64,000 nt of DNA, taken from assembly GCF_013387495.1 (NCBI RefSeq), contig NZ_JABZEE010000011.1, positions 217,456-281,455 on the forward strand, written 5' to 3'. This document shows, in pieces, positions 37,823 to 45,167 of the stretch (position 1 is the stretch's first letter; every line of letters starts with the position of its first letter). This stretch comes from Streptomyces sp. PKU-EA00015 (GTDB lineage: Bacteria; Actinomycetota; Actinomycetes; Streptomycetales; Streptomycetaceae). The position numbers and the translations under genes are program-made. The notes under the pieces are model-generated. The model made no database searches and was not told where the DNA came from. It saw only the letters and a program-made list of their open reading frames with translations.

Positions 37823-38314
37823 TCAGTCGCTCGGAGCGCCCGGTCCTCCCGGGCCGTGATCCGTGTCCTTCGCACCACCGCCCTTGTGCCGCCGCCGGTG
37901 CGGCATCAGGTCCCGTACGCGCGCCTCACCCGCCCCCACGATGGGCAGGGGGTACGAGCCGTCGCCGGCCGCACCCGCGCGTCCGGATTCGGGAAAGCGC
38001 AACAGGCGCGCGGCGGGCAGCAGGAAGTCGTCGTTGTCGGGGTGCGGCCGGTGTGCCTCGGGAGCGGGAGCGAATCTCTCGCCGTCGTTCCCGCCCGCAC
38101 GCTCCTGGCCGGTGCCCTCCGCGGAGGCGATCGCGTGTTCGTTCCAGCCGGCCCGGAACCAGTTCAGCTGGTCCCGCTGCAGTTCCTCGTCCGTGAGGAT
38201 GCGTACGCCTTCGGGGCCGGCGGCCCGTACCTTCTCGCCGAGGCCGATGAGCAGGTCGCCCACCAGACGGGCCACTCGTGCCGTGTCATCCTCGCCACCC
38301 CCCGTGTTGCCCAT
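37823..38314 (-). CDS. Uncharacterised protein beside the XRE regulator
   Basis: 163 residues. The N-terminal 65 are an amphipathic helical region (ARVARLVGDLLIGLGEKVRAA, TDEELQRDQLNWFRAGWNEH); the rest is polar, low in structure and rich in Pro, Gly and Arg. I do not recognise the family. It lies 41 bp after the XRE gene on the same strand, so it may act with that regulator (for example as antirepressor partner); this is only an inference from position. Confidence 0.55.
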   Translation of the reverse strand: MGNTGGGEDDTARVARLVGDLLIGLGEKVRAAGPEGVRILTDEELQRDQLNWFRAGWNEHAIASAEGTGQERAGGNDGERFAPAPEAHRPHPDNDDFLLPAARLLRFPESGRAGAAGDGSYPLPIVGAGEARVRDLMPHRRRHKGGGAKDTDHGPGGPGAPSD

Positions 38315-38355
38315 CCCGTACTCCTTCGAGGCCCCCCACGGGCCAGCGTCACGAT

Positions 38356-38808
38356 TCAGCCGTCCTCCGGCAGGAACTGCCGCACCACACGGACGAAGAG
38401 CTCCCGGAGCTCGGGCGGCACACCCATTCTGATAGCGGCCTCCTCGGGACTCATCCGCAGGGCCGTGTACCGCTGACTGTCCGCCAACTGCCCTTCTGCC
38501 AGAGGCAGATCCTGCTCGGACAGCCGTCCGGAGCGGATCAGCATCTCGCGCAGGGGTACCCCGAGGACGACCGCTATGCGCCGCATGGTTTCCAGGTCGG
38601 GCATCGACTGCCGTTGCAGCAGTCTGCTGACCGCCGCGCGGTGTACGCCGGCGTCGTCGGCCAGTTTGGACTTGCCGCCGCCGCGCGGACTGTCGATGTC
38701 GTAGCCGCGTCCCCGCAACAACTCCTCGATCCAGCCGGCGAATTCCTCGAGCCCTTCGGCCCGGTAGCCGTGGTCGGTGCGGGCGCTGGCCCGCGAGCCG
38801 GAACTCAT
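38356..38808 (-). CDS. XRE-family repressor controlling the tail cassette
   Basis: 150 residues from ATG 38808 with GGGGAGAG upstream. The helix-turn-helix is KSKLADDAGVHRAAVSRLLQR followed by MPDLETMRRIAVVLGVPLREML. The C-terminal 60 residues are helical, with no peptidase domain, so it is not a LexA/CI-type self-cleaving repressor. It diverges from the WhiB-like and tail genes across a 250-bp region with repeated GCGC-rich motifs, the layout of a prophage-type switch. Confidence 0.85.
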   Translation of the reverse strand: MSSGSRASARTDHGYRAEGLEEFAGWIEELLRGRGYDIDSPRGGGKSKLADDAGVHRAAVSRLLQRQSMPDLETMRRIAVVLGVPLREMLIRSGRLSEQDLPLAEGQLADSQRYTALRMSPEEAAIRMGVPPELRELFVRVVRQFLPEDG

Positions 38809-38848
38809 CTTGTCGCTCTCCCCTCGTCGCGGGGAGCAGCGTACCGAT

Positions 38849-38992
38849 CGCGCGCGCACCCAGATGTGTGCGCGCACGCGCGTTCCTGGGGAAAAGCTGT
38901 GACGGTCCAACTTCCGCCGGTCAAGGGGTGCATGACGGACCGCCACGTGACCCCCCTCACGACTGGTAGTCACTTGCGCACGCGCGCGCACC
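38849..38992. promoter_or_regulatory. Divergent control region of the tail cassette
   Basis: Within the gap 38809-39058 the 12-mer CGCGCGCGCACC occurs twice in the same orientation (38849-38860 and 38981-38992). A palindromic TGCGCGCA core lies at 38869-38876 inside TGTGCGCGCACGCGCG. These are candidate operators for the XRE protein flanking two opposed promoters. Confidence 0.5.
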
Positions 38993-39058
38993 ATGCGACT
39001 CTGATCGCGCGTTCGCAACTGTCGAACACATGTTCCCATACATGGGGAGGAGTCGCAC

Positions 39059-39373
39059 GTGTCTCCGCAGTCGACTACATCCACTACCCTCATGAACTGG
39101 CACTTTCCCGTATCGGGCGGGGAGCTCGACTGGCGCCGCGCCGCTGCCTGCGCACAACTGCCCGAGCGTTCGATCTTCACGCGCAGTAGGTCCGAGGCCG
39201 AACCGGTATTGCGCGCCTGCAATCAGTGCCCGATCCGTCGTGAATGCGTGACGGTCGTCGACCCTGAGCACACCTGGTTCGACGGTGTCAGCGGCGGCCG
39301 GCTGTGGCGCAACGGCCGCGAGGTCCCGTCGGCCGGATCATCCCGTGGGACGGCCCGGAAGGACCGCGCGTGA
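39059..39373 (+). CDS. WhiB-like iron-sulfur regulator heading the tail operon
   Basis: 104 residues from GTG 39059 with GGAGGAG upstream. Four Cys ligands are arranged as in Wbl proteins: one in RRAAACAQLPE, then ACNQCPIRREC (CxxCx5C), followed by WFDGVSGGRLWRNGRE, the G(V/I)WGG-like turn, and a basic tail. It should bind a 4Fe-4S cluster and act on transcription with the sigma factor. Wbl genes occur in actinophages; here it is the first gene of a chain of overlapping genes, so it probably switches the cassette on or off. Confidence 0.88.
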   Translation: MSPQSTTSTTLMNWHFPVSGGELDWRRAAACAQLPERSIFTRSRSEAEPVLRACNQCPIRRECVTVVDPEHTWFDGVSGGRLWRNGREVPSAGSSRGTARKDRA

Positions 39374-39885
39374 ACCCATCGACCGGACCCTCTCTCTGGC
39401 TGAGCGTGCTTCTTCGCCGATTCCCCGACCTCGTAGGCGAGTTGGCGCCCTCCTCCGGCACGCCTCCCCACGCACGCCGACGCTCCGGCACACCGCGTTC
39501 CGGTGGGGCCTCCGCGCCCCTGCGGCTCCATGTCTCCGACGCCGTACGGGACATCACCGACGGCGTCGTCGAACTGGAGGAGGCGGTCCGGGAGCGGCTC
39601 GGCCTGCGGCCCGTGGCGCCCGCGCCCGTACCGGTGAGGCTGCGCCGTATCGCAGGGCTCCTGGAACGCATCGGCTCGGATCCCGTGCTCGCCGCCCACG
39701 TCGAGGACGAGGCCCGGCGGATGGCCGCACGCTGTGCGCGGGAGCTCGGGGACCCCGAACAGGTGGTGCGGCTTCCGGGACGCTGCCCGGAGTGCGGATC
39801 GGTGTCCCTGCGGGCCCTGCCGGAGCGCGCACGAGTGTGCTGCGTCAACCCCGCCTGCCGCACACCGGTCGAGGAGGCCTCGTGA
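39370..39885 (+). CDS. Zinc-finger-bearing protein of the tail operon
   Basis: 171 residues from GTG 39370, overlapping the WhiB-like gene by 4 nt. The C-terminus has CPECG...CCVNPACRTP, a four-Cys zinc-ribbon pattern; the middle is helical (RLRRIAGLLERIGSD). No named family. Its tight coupling to the Wbl gene and to the small DNA-binding protein suggests a regulatory or replication-like function kept from the ancestral phage. Confidence 0.7.
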   Translation: MNPSTGPSLWLSVLLRRFPDLVGELAPSSGTPPHARRRSGTPRSGGASAPLRLHVSDAVRDITDGVVELEEAVRERLGLRPVAPAPVPVRLRRIAGLLERIGSDPVLAAHVEDEARRMAARCARELGDPEQVVRLPGRCPECGSVSLRALPERARVCCVNPACRTPVEEAS

Positions 39886-40100
39886 GCACGCCCCTGATCA
39901 CCGCCGAACTGGCCGCGCGCGAAGCGGGGGTCGCGCCCGCCACCATCCGCAAATGGGTGCAGCGGGGGCAACTGGCCGCCGCGGGGCGCCAGGGCCGTGC
40001 CCTGCTCTACCGCCTGGAGGACGTGTTCGCCGCCGAGCGTGCCGTCCACCTGCGCAGGAACAGCTCAGTTGCGGGATCCGGCCCTCCGCGTCACAGTTGA
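39882..40100 (+). CDS. Small MerR/excisionase-like DNA-binding protein
   Basis: 72 residues from GTG 39882 (GTGA overlap with the preceding gene). TAELAAREAGVAPATIRKWVQRGQLAA is an HTH_17-type winged helix and GRQGRALLYRLEDVFA the wing and following helix. Proteins of this size serve as excisionases or small regulators in phages; no integrase is nearby, so regulation is more likely. Confidence 0.8.
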   Translation: MSTPLITAELAAREAGVAPATIRKWVQRGQLAAAGRQGRALLYRLEDVFAAERAVHLRRNSSVAGSGPPRHS

Positions 40101-40278
40101 TGCAGCGGCAGAGCTGCGCCCACGGACCGACCGGACGGGGCGACGGACCTGCCGCTGAGTGTTTCCCGGAGACGGTGAAGAGGGGCGCAGCAGGCCCGCC
40201 CTCGTCGCGGACGGCCCGGCCGCCCGCCCCTCCCCGCCTCCGGACCTCGCCTCGCCCATCCCGGAAGGGAGCGTCCAT

Positions 40279-40680
40279 GTGGCGACCCTGAACTTCCCCG
40301 ATGTCGAACGGCTCGTCGTCGACTTCCTGAAGAACCGCGCCGAGATGGCCCAAACGGTGGTCGACAACCGGCCGCCCGCCGGCTTCGACGGCACCCAGCA
40401 GGTGGTACTCGTCTCCCGCGCCGGCGGCGCCTGGCTCGACGATCTGCACCTCGACCGGCCCCTCGTCGACCTGGAGGTCTACGCGGCCGACAAGACGGTC
40501 GCGCACGGCATCGCGCTCGCGGCCCGTGCGTGCGTGCTGGAACTGGTCGACACCCACTACGGCGGAGCCGTCGTCACCGAAGTCGACGAGGCCGACGGGC
40601 CGCGCTGGCTGCCGGACTACAACCGCCCGGCCGGCAACCGCTATCTGGCCACACTGCGGCTGTCCATCCGCCCCGCGTAG
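40279..40680 (+). CDS. Tail-terminator-like protein
   Basis: 133 residues from GTG 40279 (GGGAG 8 nt upstream). LNFPDVERLVVDFLKNRAEM opens it and LATLRLSIRPA closes it; in length, first helix and final strand it resembles siphophage tail terminator/neck proteins, and its place directly before the tail tube gene agrees. Assignment rests mainly on gene order. No head-completion gene precedes it; 40101-40278 has no gene I can support. Confidence 0.6.
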   Translation: MATLNFPDVERLVVDFLKNRAEMAQTVVDNRPPAGFDGTQQVVLVSRAGGAWLDDLHLDRPLVDLEVYAADKTVAHGIALAARACVLELVDTHYGGAVVTEVDEADGPRWLPDYNRPAGNRYLATLRLSIRPA

Positions 40681-40733
40681 GCCCGCTCCACCCTCAGACC
40701 TCCGTCTTTCCGTACTCTTCCGAGGAGTTACGC

Positions 40734-41327
40734 ATGGCTGGCTTCAAGAACACCGAGATCCGCATCGCCGGCGCCGGCAGCGTGTGGACCGCCACCGCCG
40801 GGACCACCGTGAAGGACACGGCCGCGCTGGCCTCGCCGTGGGTCAATCTCGGCTTCACGTCCTCCGACGGCGTGAAGTTCCACAAGAAGGACAAGAACGA
40901 CCCGATCGACACCTGGCAGTCCATGGCCCCGGCCCGGTTCCTGCTCTCCGACCGCGATCTGACGGTGAAGTTCCAACTGCTCCAGATGAACAAGGACACC
41001 TTCCCGTTCTACCTGGGCCTGTCGTCCGGCTCCCTCGTCTCGTCGGGCTCCACGGTGGAGACCACCGCCCAGAAGATCGAGATGACCGGCAACCCGGGCG
41101 GGCAGGACCAGCGAGCCCTCGCCATCGACTTCGCCGACAACAACGGCACGAAGGACCTGCGGTACCGCCTGGTCATTCCGTACGGCGCCGTCTCCGAGGT
41201 CGAGGAGCTGTCCCTGACCCGCACGGGCGCGGTCAAGCTCGGCGTCACCTTCACCGCGCTGTCCGGCGACGACCCGACGAAGCCGCTGGCCACCTGGCTG
41301 GTGAACGACCCGGCCGCGCTGGCCTGA
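40734..41327 (+). CDS. Major tail tube protein
   Basis: 197 residues; GAGGAG before ATG 40734. Begins GFKNTEIRIAGAGSVWTA and is beta-rich throughout, with Ser/Thr/Gly strands and no signal peptide, as expected for a tube protomer; VKFHKKDKNDPIDTWQSM and TVKFQLLQMNKDTFPFYLG are typical of actinophage major tail proteins. It is followed by the two chaperone frames, the standard order in siphophages. No sheath gene is present, so the tail would not contract. Confidence 0.8.
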   Translation: MAGFKNTEIRIAGAGSVWTATAGTTVKDTAALASPWVNLGFTSSDGVKFHKKDKNDPIDTWQSMAPARFLLSDRDLTVKFQLLQMNKDTFPFYLGLSSGSLVSSGSTVETTAQKIEMTGNPGGQDQRALAIDFADNNGTKDLRYRLVIPYGAVSEVEELSLTRTGAVKLGVTFTALSGDDPTKPLATWLVNDPAALA

Positions 41328-41436
41328 GCCCCTCCCCGATCGGCAGCTCCACCTGTTCCACCCCGGCGCGCGGTTCACCCCGCGCGCCGGGCCACCCGCC
41401 GAACGGCACAACACCCACACCTCTTGGAGGAGATCC

Positions 41437-41727
41437 ATGGCCGGATTCGATGTCAACGCCGCCCGCGCCCAGCGCCTCGAAGCGCTCGGCCGGGACTGGA
41501 CCTTCCGGCTCGACGAGGAGAGCTACCGGCTCCCGACCGAGCTGAATCGCGGCACGGCCCGCGCGCTGCGCGACCTGGACGACAACGACATCGACGGGCT
41601 GCTGCGGCTGCTCCTCGGCGAGCAGCAGTTCGCCCGCTTCGAGCGGCACGACGTCACCATGCAGGACATCGCCGCGATCCTGGAGGCGTACGGCAAGGAG
41701 ACCGGGCTCGGCCTGGGGGAAGACTGA
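41437..41727 (+). CDS. Tail assembly chaperone, short form (gpG-like)
   Basis: 96 residues; GGAGGA before ATG 41437. A helical acidic protein (RGTARALRDLDDNDIDGLLRLLL, MQDIAAILEAYGKE). It lies between tail tube and tape measure genes and is followed by an overlapping -1 frame that would extend it, the hallmark of the G/GT chaperone pair that coats the tape measure protein during tail assembly. Confidence 0.8.
   Translation: MAGFDVNAARAQRLEALGRDWTFRLDEESYRLPTELNRGTARALRDLDDNDIDGLLRLLLGEQQFARFERHDVTMQDIAAILEAYGKETGLGLGED
41715..41721 (+). other. Candidate -1 frameshift site
   Basis: GGGGGAA, read CTG GGG GAA in frame 0, two codons before the stop TGA at 41725. Slipping one base back keeps GGG pairing in the P site and gives GGA AGA CTG, which enters the long frame. 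The A-site re-pairing is imperfect, so the exact slip point could differ by a codon. Confidence 0.55.
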
Positions 41728-42128
41728 GCCTCGGCGAGCTCGTCGAAGAGCACGCCGAGGCCCTGGAGGCCGACCTCCTGCGGCACTTCGGTGTCGACCT
41801 GCTCGACTGGCACCGGGGCACCGTCTCCTCGCGCCGGCTCTCCGTCCTCATCCGGCATCTGCCCCGCGACAGCGAGCTGTTGCGGGCGCTGCACGGTGAG
41901 GCTGCGGACTGGTCGGTCACGGACCATCTCCTCGCCCACATGGCGGATCAACTGGCCGAGGCGAACTGGATGTTCGCCACGGTCAACCGCGACGAGGAGA
42001 GCGAGCCGCTGGAGTACCCGAAGCCACTGCCCCGTCCGGGCCTCACGGAGCCCCCGGACGACGACCCCGCCCGCGCGCACTCCGAAGCCGGCGCCTCCCC
42101 CGCGGAGATCGCCCGTTTCTTCGCCTGA
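41718..42128 (+). CDS. Tail assembly chaperone, frameshift extension (T-like)
   Basis: About 136 residues in the -1 frame relative to the short form, joined near codon 94 to give a product of roughly 230 residues. It has no good start codon or ribosome site of its own at its beginning. Helical sequence HAEALEADLLRHFGVDLLDWH and LAHMADQLAEANWMFAT, Pro-rich tail. The frame reads cleanly to 42128, so it is under coding selection. The long form would bind both tape measure and tail tube. Confidence 0.72.
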   Translation, partial: GRLSLGELVEEHAEALEADLLRHFGVDLLDWHRGTVSSRRLSVLIRHLPRDSELLRALHGEAADWSVTDHLLAHMADQLAEANWMFATVNRDEESEPLEYPKPLPRPGLTEPPDDDPARAHSEAGASPAEIARFFA

Positions 42129-42138
42129 CGCCCGGGCC

Positions 42139-42549
42139 TCACTCGTAGTTGAGGTAGAGCACGTAACCGGCGAGGAACACCACTTCGACCAGCAGTCCGG
42201 ACCACAGAACTGCCCACCCCTCCGACCGGGTGGACAGCTGTCGCTTGGTGCGCACCCGGCGCCAGGGCGACGACGGGTCGTACACGAGATCGGCCGGTTC
42301 TCCGGGCGTTCCCCAGAACCGGTCGCTCAGTGCGGTCTTGTAGTGGACCACCTTTCCCGGCTCCACCTCGAACTCGAAGCTGGTCCAGTGCCGGTCCTCG
42401 GATGTGCCGACGCGCTTGCAGATGCCGACGACGTCCACTCCGACGCGTCGCAGCCGGCGCTCGACCAGCAGCGGAACGATCGAGAAGGGCGCAAACACCC
42501 CCAACGTCAGGGCCATGACCGCCACGAATACCCACCCCAAAGCTTCCAC
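42139..42549 (-). CDS. DUF3592-like membrane protein inserted antisense in the tail cassette
   Basis: 136 residues on the opposite strand. An N-terminal helix (WVFVAVMALTLGVFAPFSIVPLL), a soluble beta-rich middle (FEFEVEPGKVVHYKTALSD, GEPADLVYDPSSPWRRV) and a C-terminal helix (VLWSGLLVEVVFLAGYVLYL) are the DUF3592 layout. Not a tail component. It looks like a cargo gene ('moron') between chaperone and tape measure genes, an unusual place for an insertion since these are normally adjacent. Confidence 0.78.
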   Translation of the reverse strand: MEALGWVFVAVMALTLGVFAPFSIVPLLVERRLRRVGVDVVGICKRVGTSEDRHWTSFEFEVEPGKVVHYKTALSDRFWGTPGEPADLVYDPSSPWRRVRTKRQLSTRSEGWAVLWSGLLVEVVFLAGYVLYLNYE

Positions 42550-42581
42550 TGCGCCAGTCTCTCAGGATCGAAGGAGTCCAC

Positions 42582-43202
42582 ATGGCTGGAAGTTCGAAAA
42601 AATCACAGGACGAGAGTGTCCTGTACTTCTGGACGAAGGGCGAGGCCGATGCGTTCAAGCACAAACTCAACGGCCTGAGTACCACCGTCGACCTGCTCAA
42701 AGTCGGTGTGGCGGGTGTGGCGCTCGGTTTCACACCGGTCAAGATCGATCCCACCCTCTTCAAAGTCGATGAAAAGGGCATCACTTGGGCTGGTGTGCAG
42801 AAGTGGACATGGCCCCACGCCCGCGACGAGAAGGGCAGGCTGGAAGCGGCGGAAAAGCGCCTCGACAAGATCCAGAAGCGCGCCGACGCGTCCTACAGCC
42901 GCTCCGAGAAGGCGCTTCGCAATGCGCAGGAGATGGCGCGTCGGGCCGGTGCGGGCAGCTGGGCAGGACAACAGGAGGCGCGCCGGGCGAGTTCCGCACG
43001 GCAGGACTCGATCCAAGCCCTCAAAGATGTCCGAGGCGCTCACCAGAAGATCGTGCGTCTGCAGAATGAAGCCCGGATGAAGGCCGAGGCGATCGAGGAA
43101 AACCGGGAGGCGGCCGCAAAAGCGGCACGGGACCTCCAGACCCGAATCAACTCGCTGCGCTCGGATTTCAACGCGCTCAGCCGTTCCGTCTCCGGACAGT
43201 GA
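42582..43202 (+). CDS. Coiled-coil protein of the tail cassette, function unknown
   Basis: 206 residues; AAGGAG before ATG 42582. After a first half with beta-like segments (LSTTVDLLKVGVAGVALGFTPV) come heptad-rich helices to the end (KGRLEAAEKRLDKIQKRADASY and QKIVRLQNEARMKAEAIEENREA). G+C content is visibly lower than in neighbouring tail genes. It sits 9 nt before the tape measure gene. It may be a separated N-terminal part of the tape measure, or cargo linked to the antisense membrane protein. Confidence 0.65.
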   Translation: MAGSSKKSQDESVLYFWTKGEADAFKHKLNGLSTTVDLLKVGVAGVALGFTPVKIDPTLFKVDEKGITWAGVQKWTWPHARDEKGRLEAAEKRLDKIQKRADASYSRSEKALRNAQEMARRAGAGSWAGQQEARRASSARQDSIQALKDVRGAHQKIVRLQNEARMKAEAIEENREAAAKAARDLQTRINSLRSDFNALSRSVSGQ

Positions 43203-43211
43203 GGAGCCGAG

Positions 43212-44312
43212 GTGTCACTGCAGAGTTCCTTCAAGAGGGCCACCACCAGTATCAACGGATTCCGGGGTGCGCTGGAGCGCACGGGCGCGGGCATGGGAAA
43301 GGTCCAGCAGTCCGTCCGCACCTCGGCGACCGCCGTCGACCGAGTACGGGGGTCACTGGCCCAGGCATCGCCCGCGCTCGGGCGCTTTCGTACCGGCTCG
43401 GACCAGGCAGGTAGCTCGGTCGGCCGACTGCGGACGGCCGTCGCACGAGGCGAGGGCGCCCTCGGACGTCTCAGGGGCGGGCTGAACAACGCCGGCGGTT
43501 CGATGAATCGGTCCAAGGGCTCCGCCGACAAGTTCAAGACCTCCCTAGACAAGCTGAAGTCCTCCGCCGACAAGACCAAGAACGCCCTGCGGGACGTCAA
43601 GCGGCAGGCCGACGCCGTCGAGAAGTCCGTCGGCAAGGCCGGCAAGAACGCCGACCGCGGCGGGAAGTCCATGGGCAGTCTCGGCAGGGGCCTCAAGGGC
43701 GCCAGCCTCGCCCAGCGGGGCCTGAACCTCGCCATGGCCGCCAGCCCCTTCGGGCTGATCATGACGCTGCTCGCGCCCCTCATCGCGCAGTTCGTCAACA
43801 TGGACAAGGTGGCCAAGCTGGTCCGCACGGGGCTCACCGCCGCGTGGAGCGGCATCCGCAGCGCCTCCTCGTCCGCGGCCCGCTTCCTCGCGCCGCTGTT
43901 CAAGGGCGTCGTGAACGCCTTCCTGCTGCCCACCCGCATGCTCGTCACCGGCCTGAACGCCCTGATCGGCGGCCTGAACCAGGTGAAGTTCAAGGTGCCC
44001 GACTGGGTGCCGGTCATCGGCGGCAAGGGCTTCGCCTTCAACCTGCCGAAGATCCCCGTGCCCCGGCTCGCCCAGGGCGGCGTCGTCCGGGCCCGCTCCG
44101 GCGGCACCCTCGCGCTCGTCGGTGAGGCCGGGGAGTCCGAGGCCGTCATCCCGCTCTCGCGGCTGGACGGCATGCTCGGCTCCGGCGGCGGGATGCGCCG
44201 CCTCGCCGCGGCCGTGGAGCGCCTCGCGGACCGGCCCGTCCACGTCCAGGTGGACTCCCAGACCATCGCCCGCGCCGTCCTGATCGGACAGCGCCAACTC
44301 GCCCGGAGGTGA
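43212..44312 (+). CDS. Tape measure protein (short)
   Basis: 366 residues from GTG 43212. Helical, Ser/Lys/Arg/Gly-rich N-terminal half with repeated phases (KFKTSLDKLKSSADKTKNALRDV), a hydrophobic centre (MAASPFGLIMTLLAPLIAQFV) and a C-terminal LAQGGVVRARSGGTLALVGEAGESEAVIPLS, the segment found at the end of many tape measure proteins. At about 1.5 angstrom per residue the tail would be near 55 nm, short for a siphophage. This supports a reduced particle or one completed by the adjacent coiled-coil protein. Confidence 0.82.
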   Translation: MSLQSSFKRATTSINGFRGALERTGAGMGKVQQSVRTSATAVDRVRGSLAQASPALGRFRTGSDQAGSSVGRLRTAVARGEGALGRLRGGLNNAGGSMNRSKGSADKFKTSLDKLKSSADKTKNALRDVKRQADAVEKSVGKAGKNADRGGKSMGSLGRGLKGASLAQRGLNLAMAASPFGLIMTLLAPLIAQFVNMDKVAKLVRTGLTAAWSGIRSASSSAARFLAPLFKGVVNAFLLPTRMLVTGLNALIGGLNQVKFKVPDWVPVIGGKGFAFNLPKIPVPRLAQGGVVRARSGGTLALVGEAGESEAVIPLSRLDGMLGSGGGMRRLAAAVERLADRPVHVQVDSQTIARAVLIGQRQLARR

Positions 44313-44321
44313 GGGACCGTC

Positions 44322-45167
44322 ATGGCCAGGAATCTCTGGATCGGCAAGCCGGGACTGCTGCGTGAGTACGCGCAGGCCGCCCGGAGCTGGGACCGCAGCG
44401 CGGAACTGAGCGTCAGCGAATTCAAGTCGGTCGAGGGCCGGATCACCACCTTCGCGCCCCGGCACACCACCCGCCGGCTCAAGCTGTCGTGGGACCTGCT
44501 CCCGCCGGACGACGCCCAGCACCTCGTACGGCTCGCCCGCAGGATCAACGGGCCCGGGATGCAAGGCAGCGCGGCCACCGCGTACGGGCCCGTCGCCCTC
44601 ATCGACCCGGCCTCGGTCAACCTTCTGGACCCCTATCAGGCGGCGGGCCAGAGCGCGGACGCGAACGGCCTGGACCACTGGTTCACGGTGCAGGGCTCCA
44701 TCACCATCAGCGCGTTCATCGGTGACACCGTCCTCGGCGACTGCCAGGACGTGAACACGGCGATCGGCTGGCGCCACGGCTTCTGGCCGGGCTGGCCCGT
44801 GATGCCGGGCATGCAGGTGTCCTGGCTGCTCCCGCCGGACTGGACGGACAGCACCGCCACGGCCCAGCTGGACTGGAAGGACATCGACGGCGACTACCTG
44901 AGCAGCTCCACCGCACAGGCCGGCTCCGTCACCGGCGTCGCCCCGGGCGGGGCCGCCTTCGTCACTCCCGTCGGCCGGCCCGGCGCCCTCGGGATGACGG
45001 GTTTCGCCGGCGCCTGCCTGACCCTGGGCGAGCCGCCCGCCGCGTTCGCCATCGGCGAGGGCTGCCCCGCCTACTCGGTCACGTCCTACAGCGATGTCCC
45101 GGCGAACCCCCTGCCGTACCGGAGCATCGGGATCGATCTCGTGGAGGTGGCCAGTGCAGTCCTGTGA
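44322..45167 (+). CDS. Distal tail protein (Dit-like)
   Basis: 281 residues starting 9 nt after the tape measure gene. SVEGRITTFAPRHTTRRLKLSWDLLPP and GLDHWFTVQGSITISAFIGD are beta-strand-rich; the order tape measure, Dit, hub is standard. It would form the ring at the tail tip. Its end overlaps the next gene by 14 nt. Confidence 0.68.
   Translation: MARNLWIGKPGLLREYAQAARSWDRSAELSVSEFKSVEGRITTFAPRHTTRRLKLSWDLLPPDDAQHLVRLARRINGPGMQGSAATAYGPVALIDPASVNLLDPYQAAGQSADANGLDHWFTVQGSITISAFIGDTVLGDCQDVNTAIGWRHGFWPGWPVMPGMQVSWLLPPDWTDSTATAQLDWKDIDGDYLSSSTAQAGSVTGVAPGGAAFVTPVGRPGALGMTGFAGACLTLGEPPAAFAIGEGCPAYSVTSYSDVPANPLPYRSIGIDLVEVASAVL

Noticed and set aside
38849..38992. GC-alternating repeats as a CRISPR or iteron array
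   Set aside because: Only two copies of a 12-mer with no regular spacing; no CRISPR array was seen anywhere in the window.
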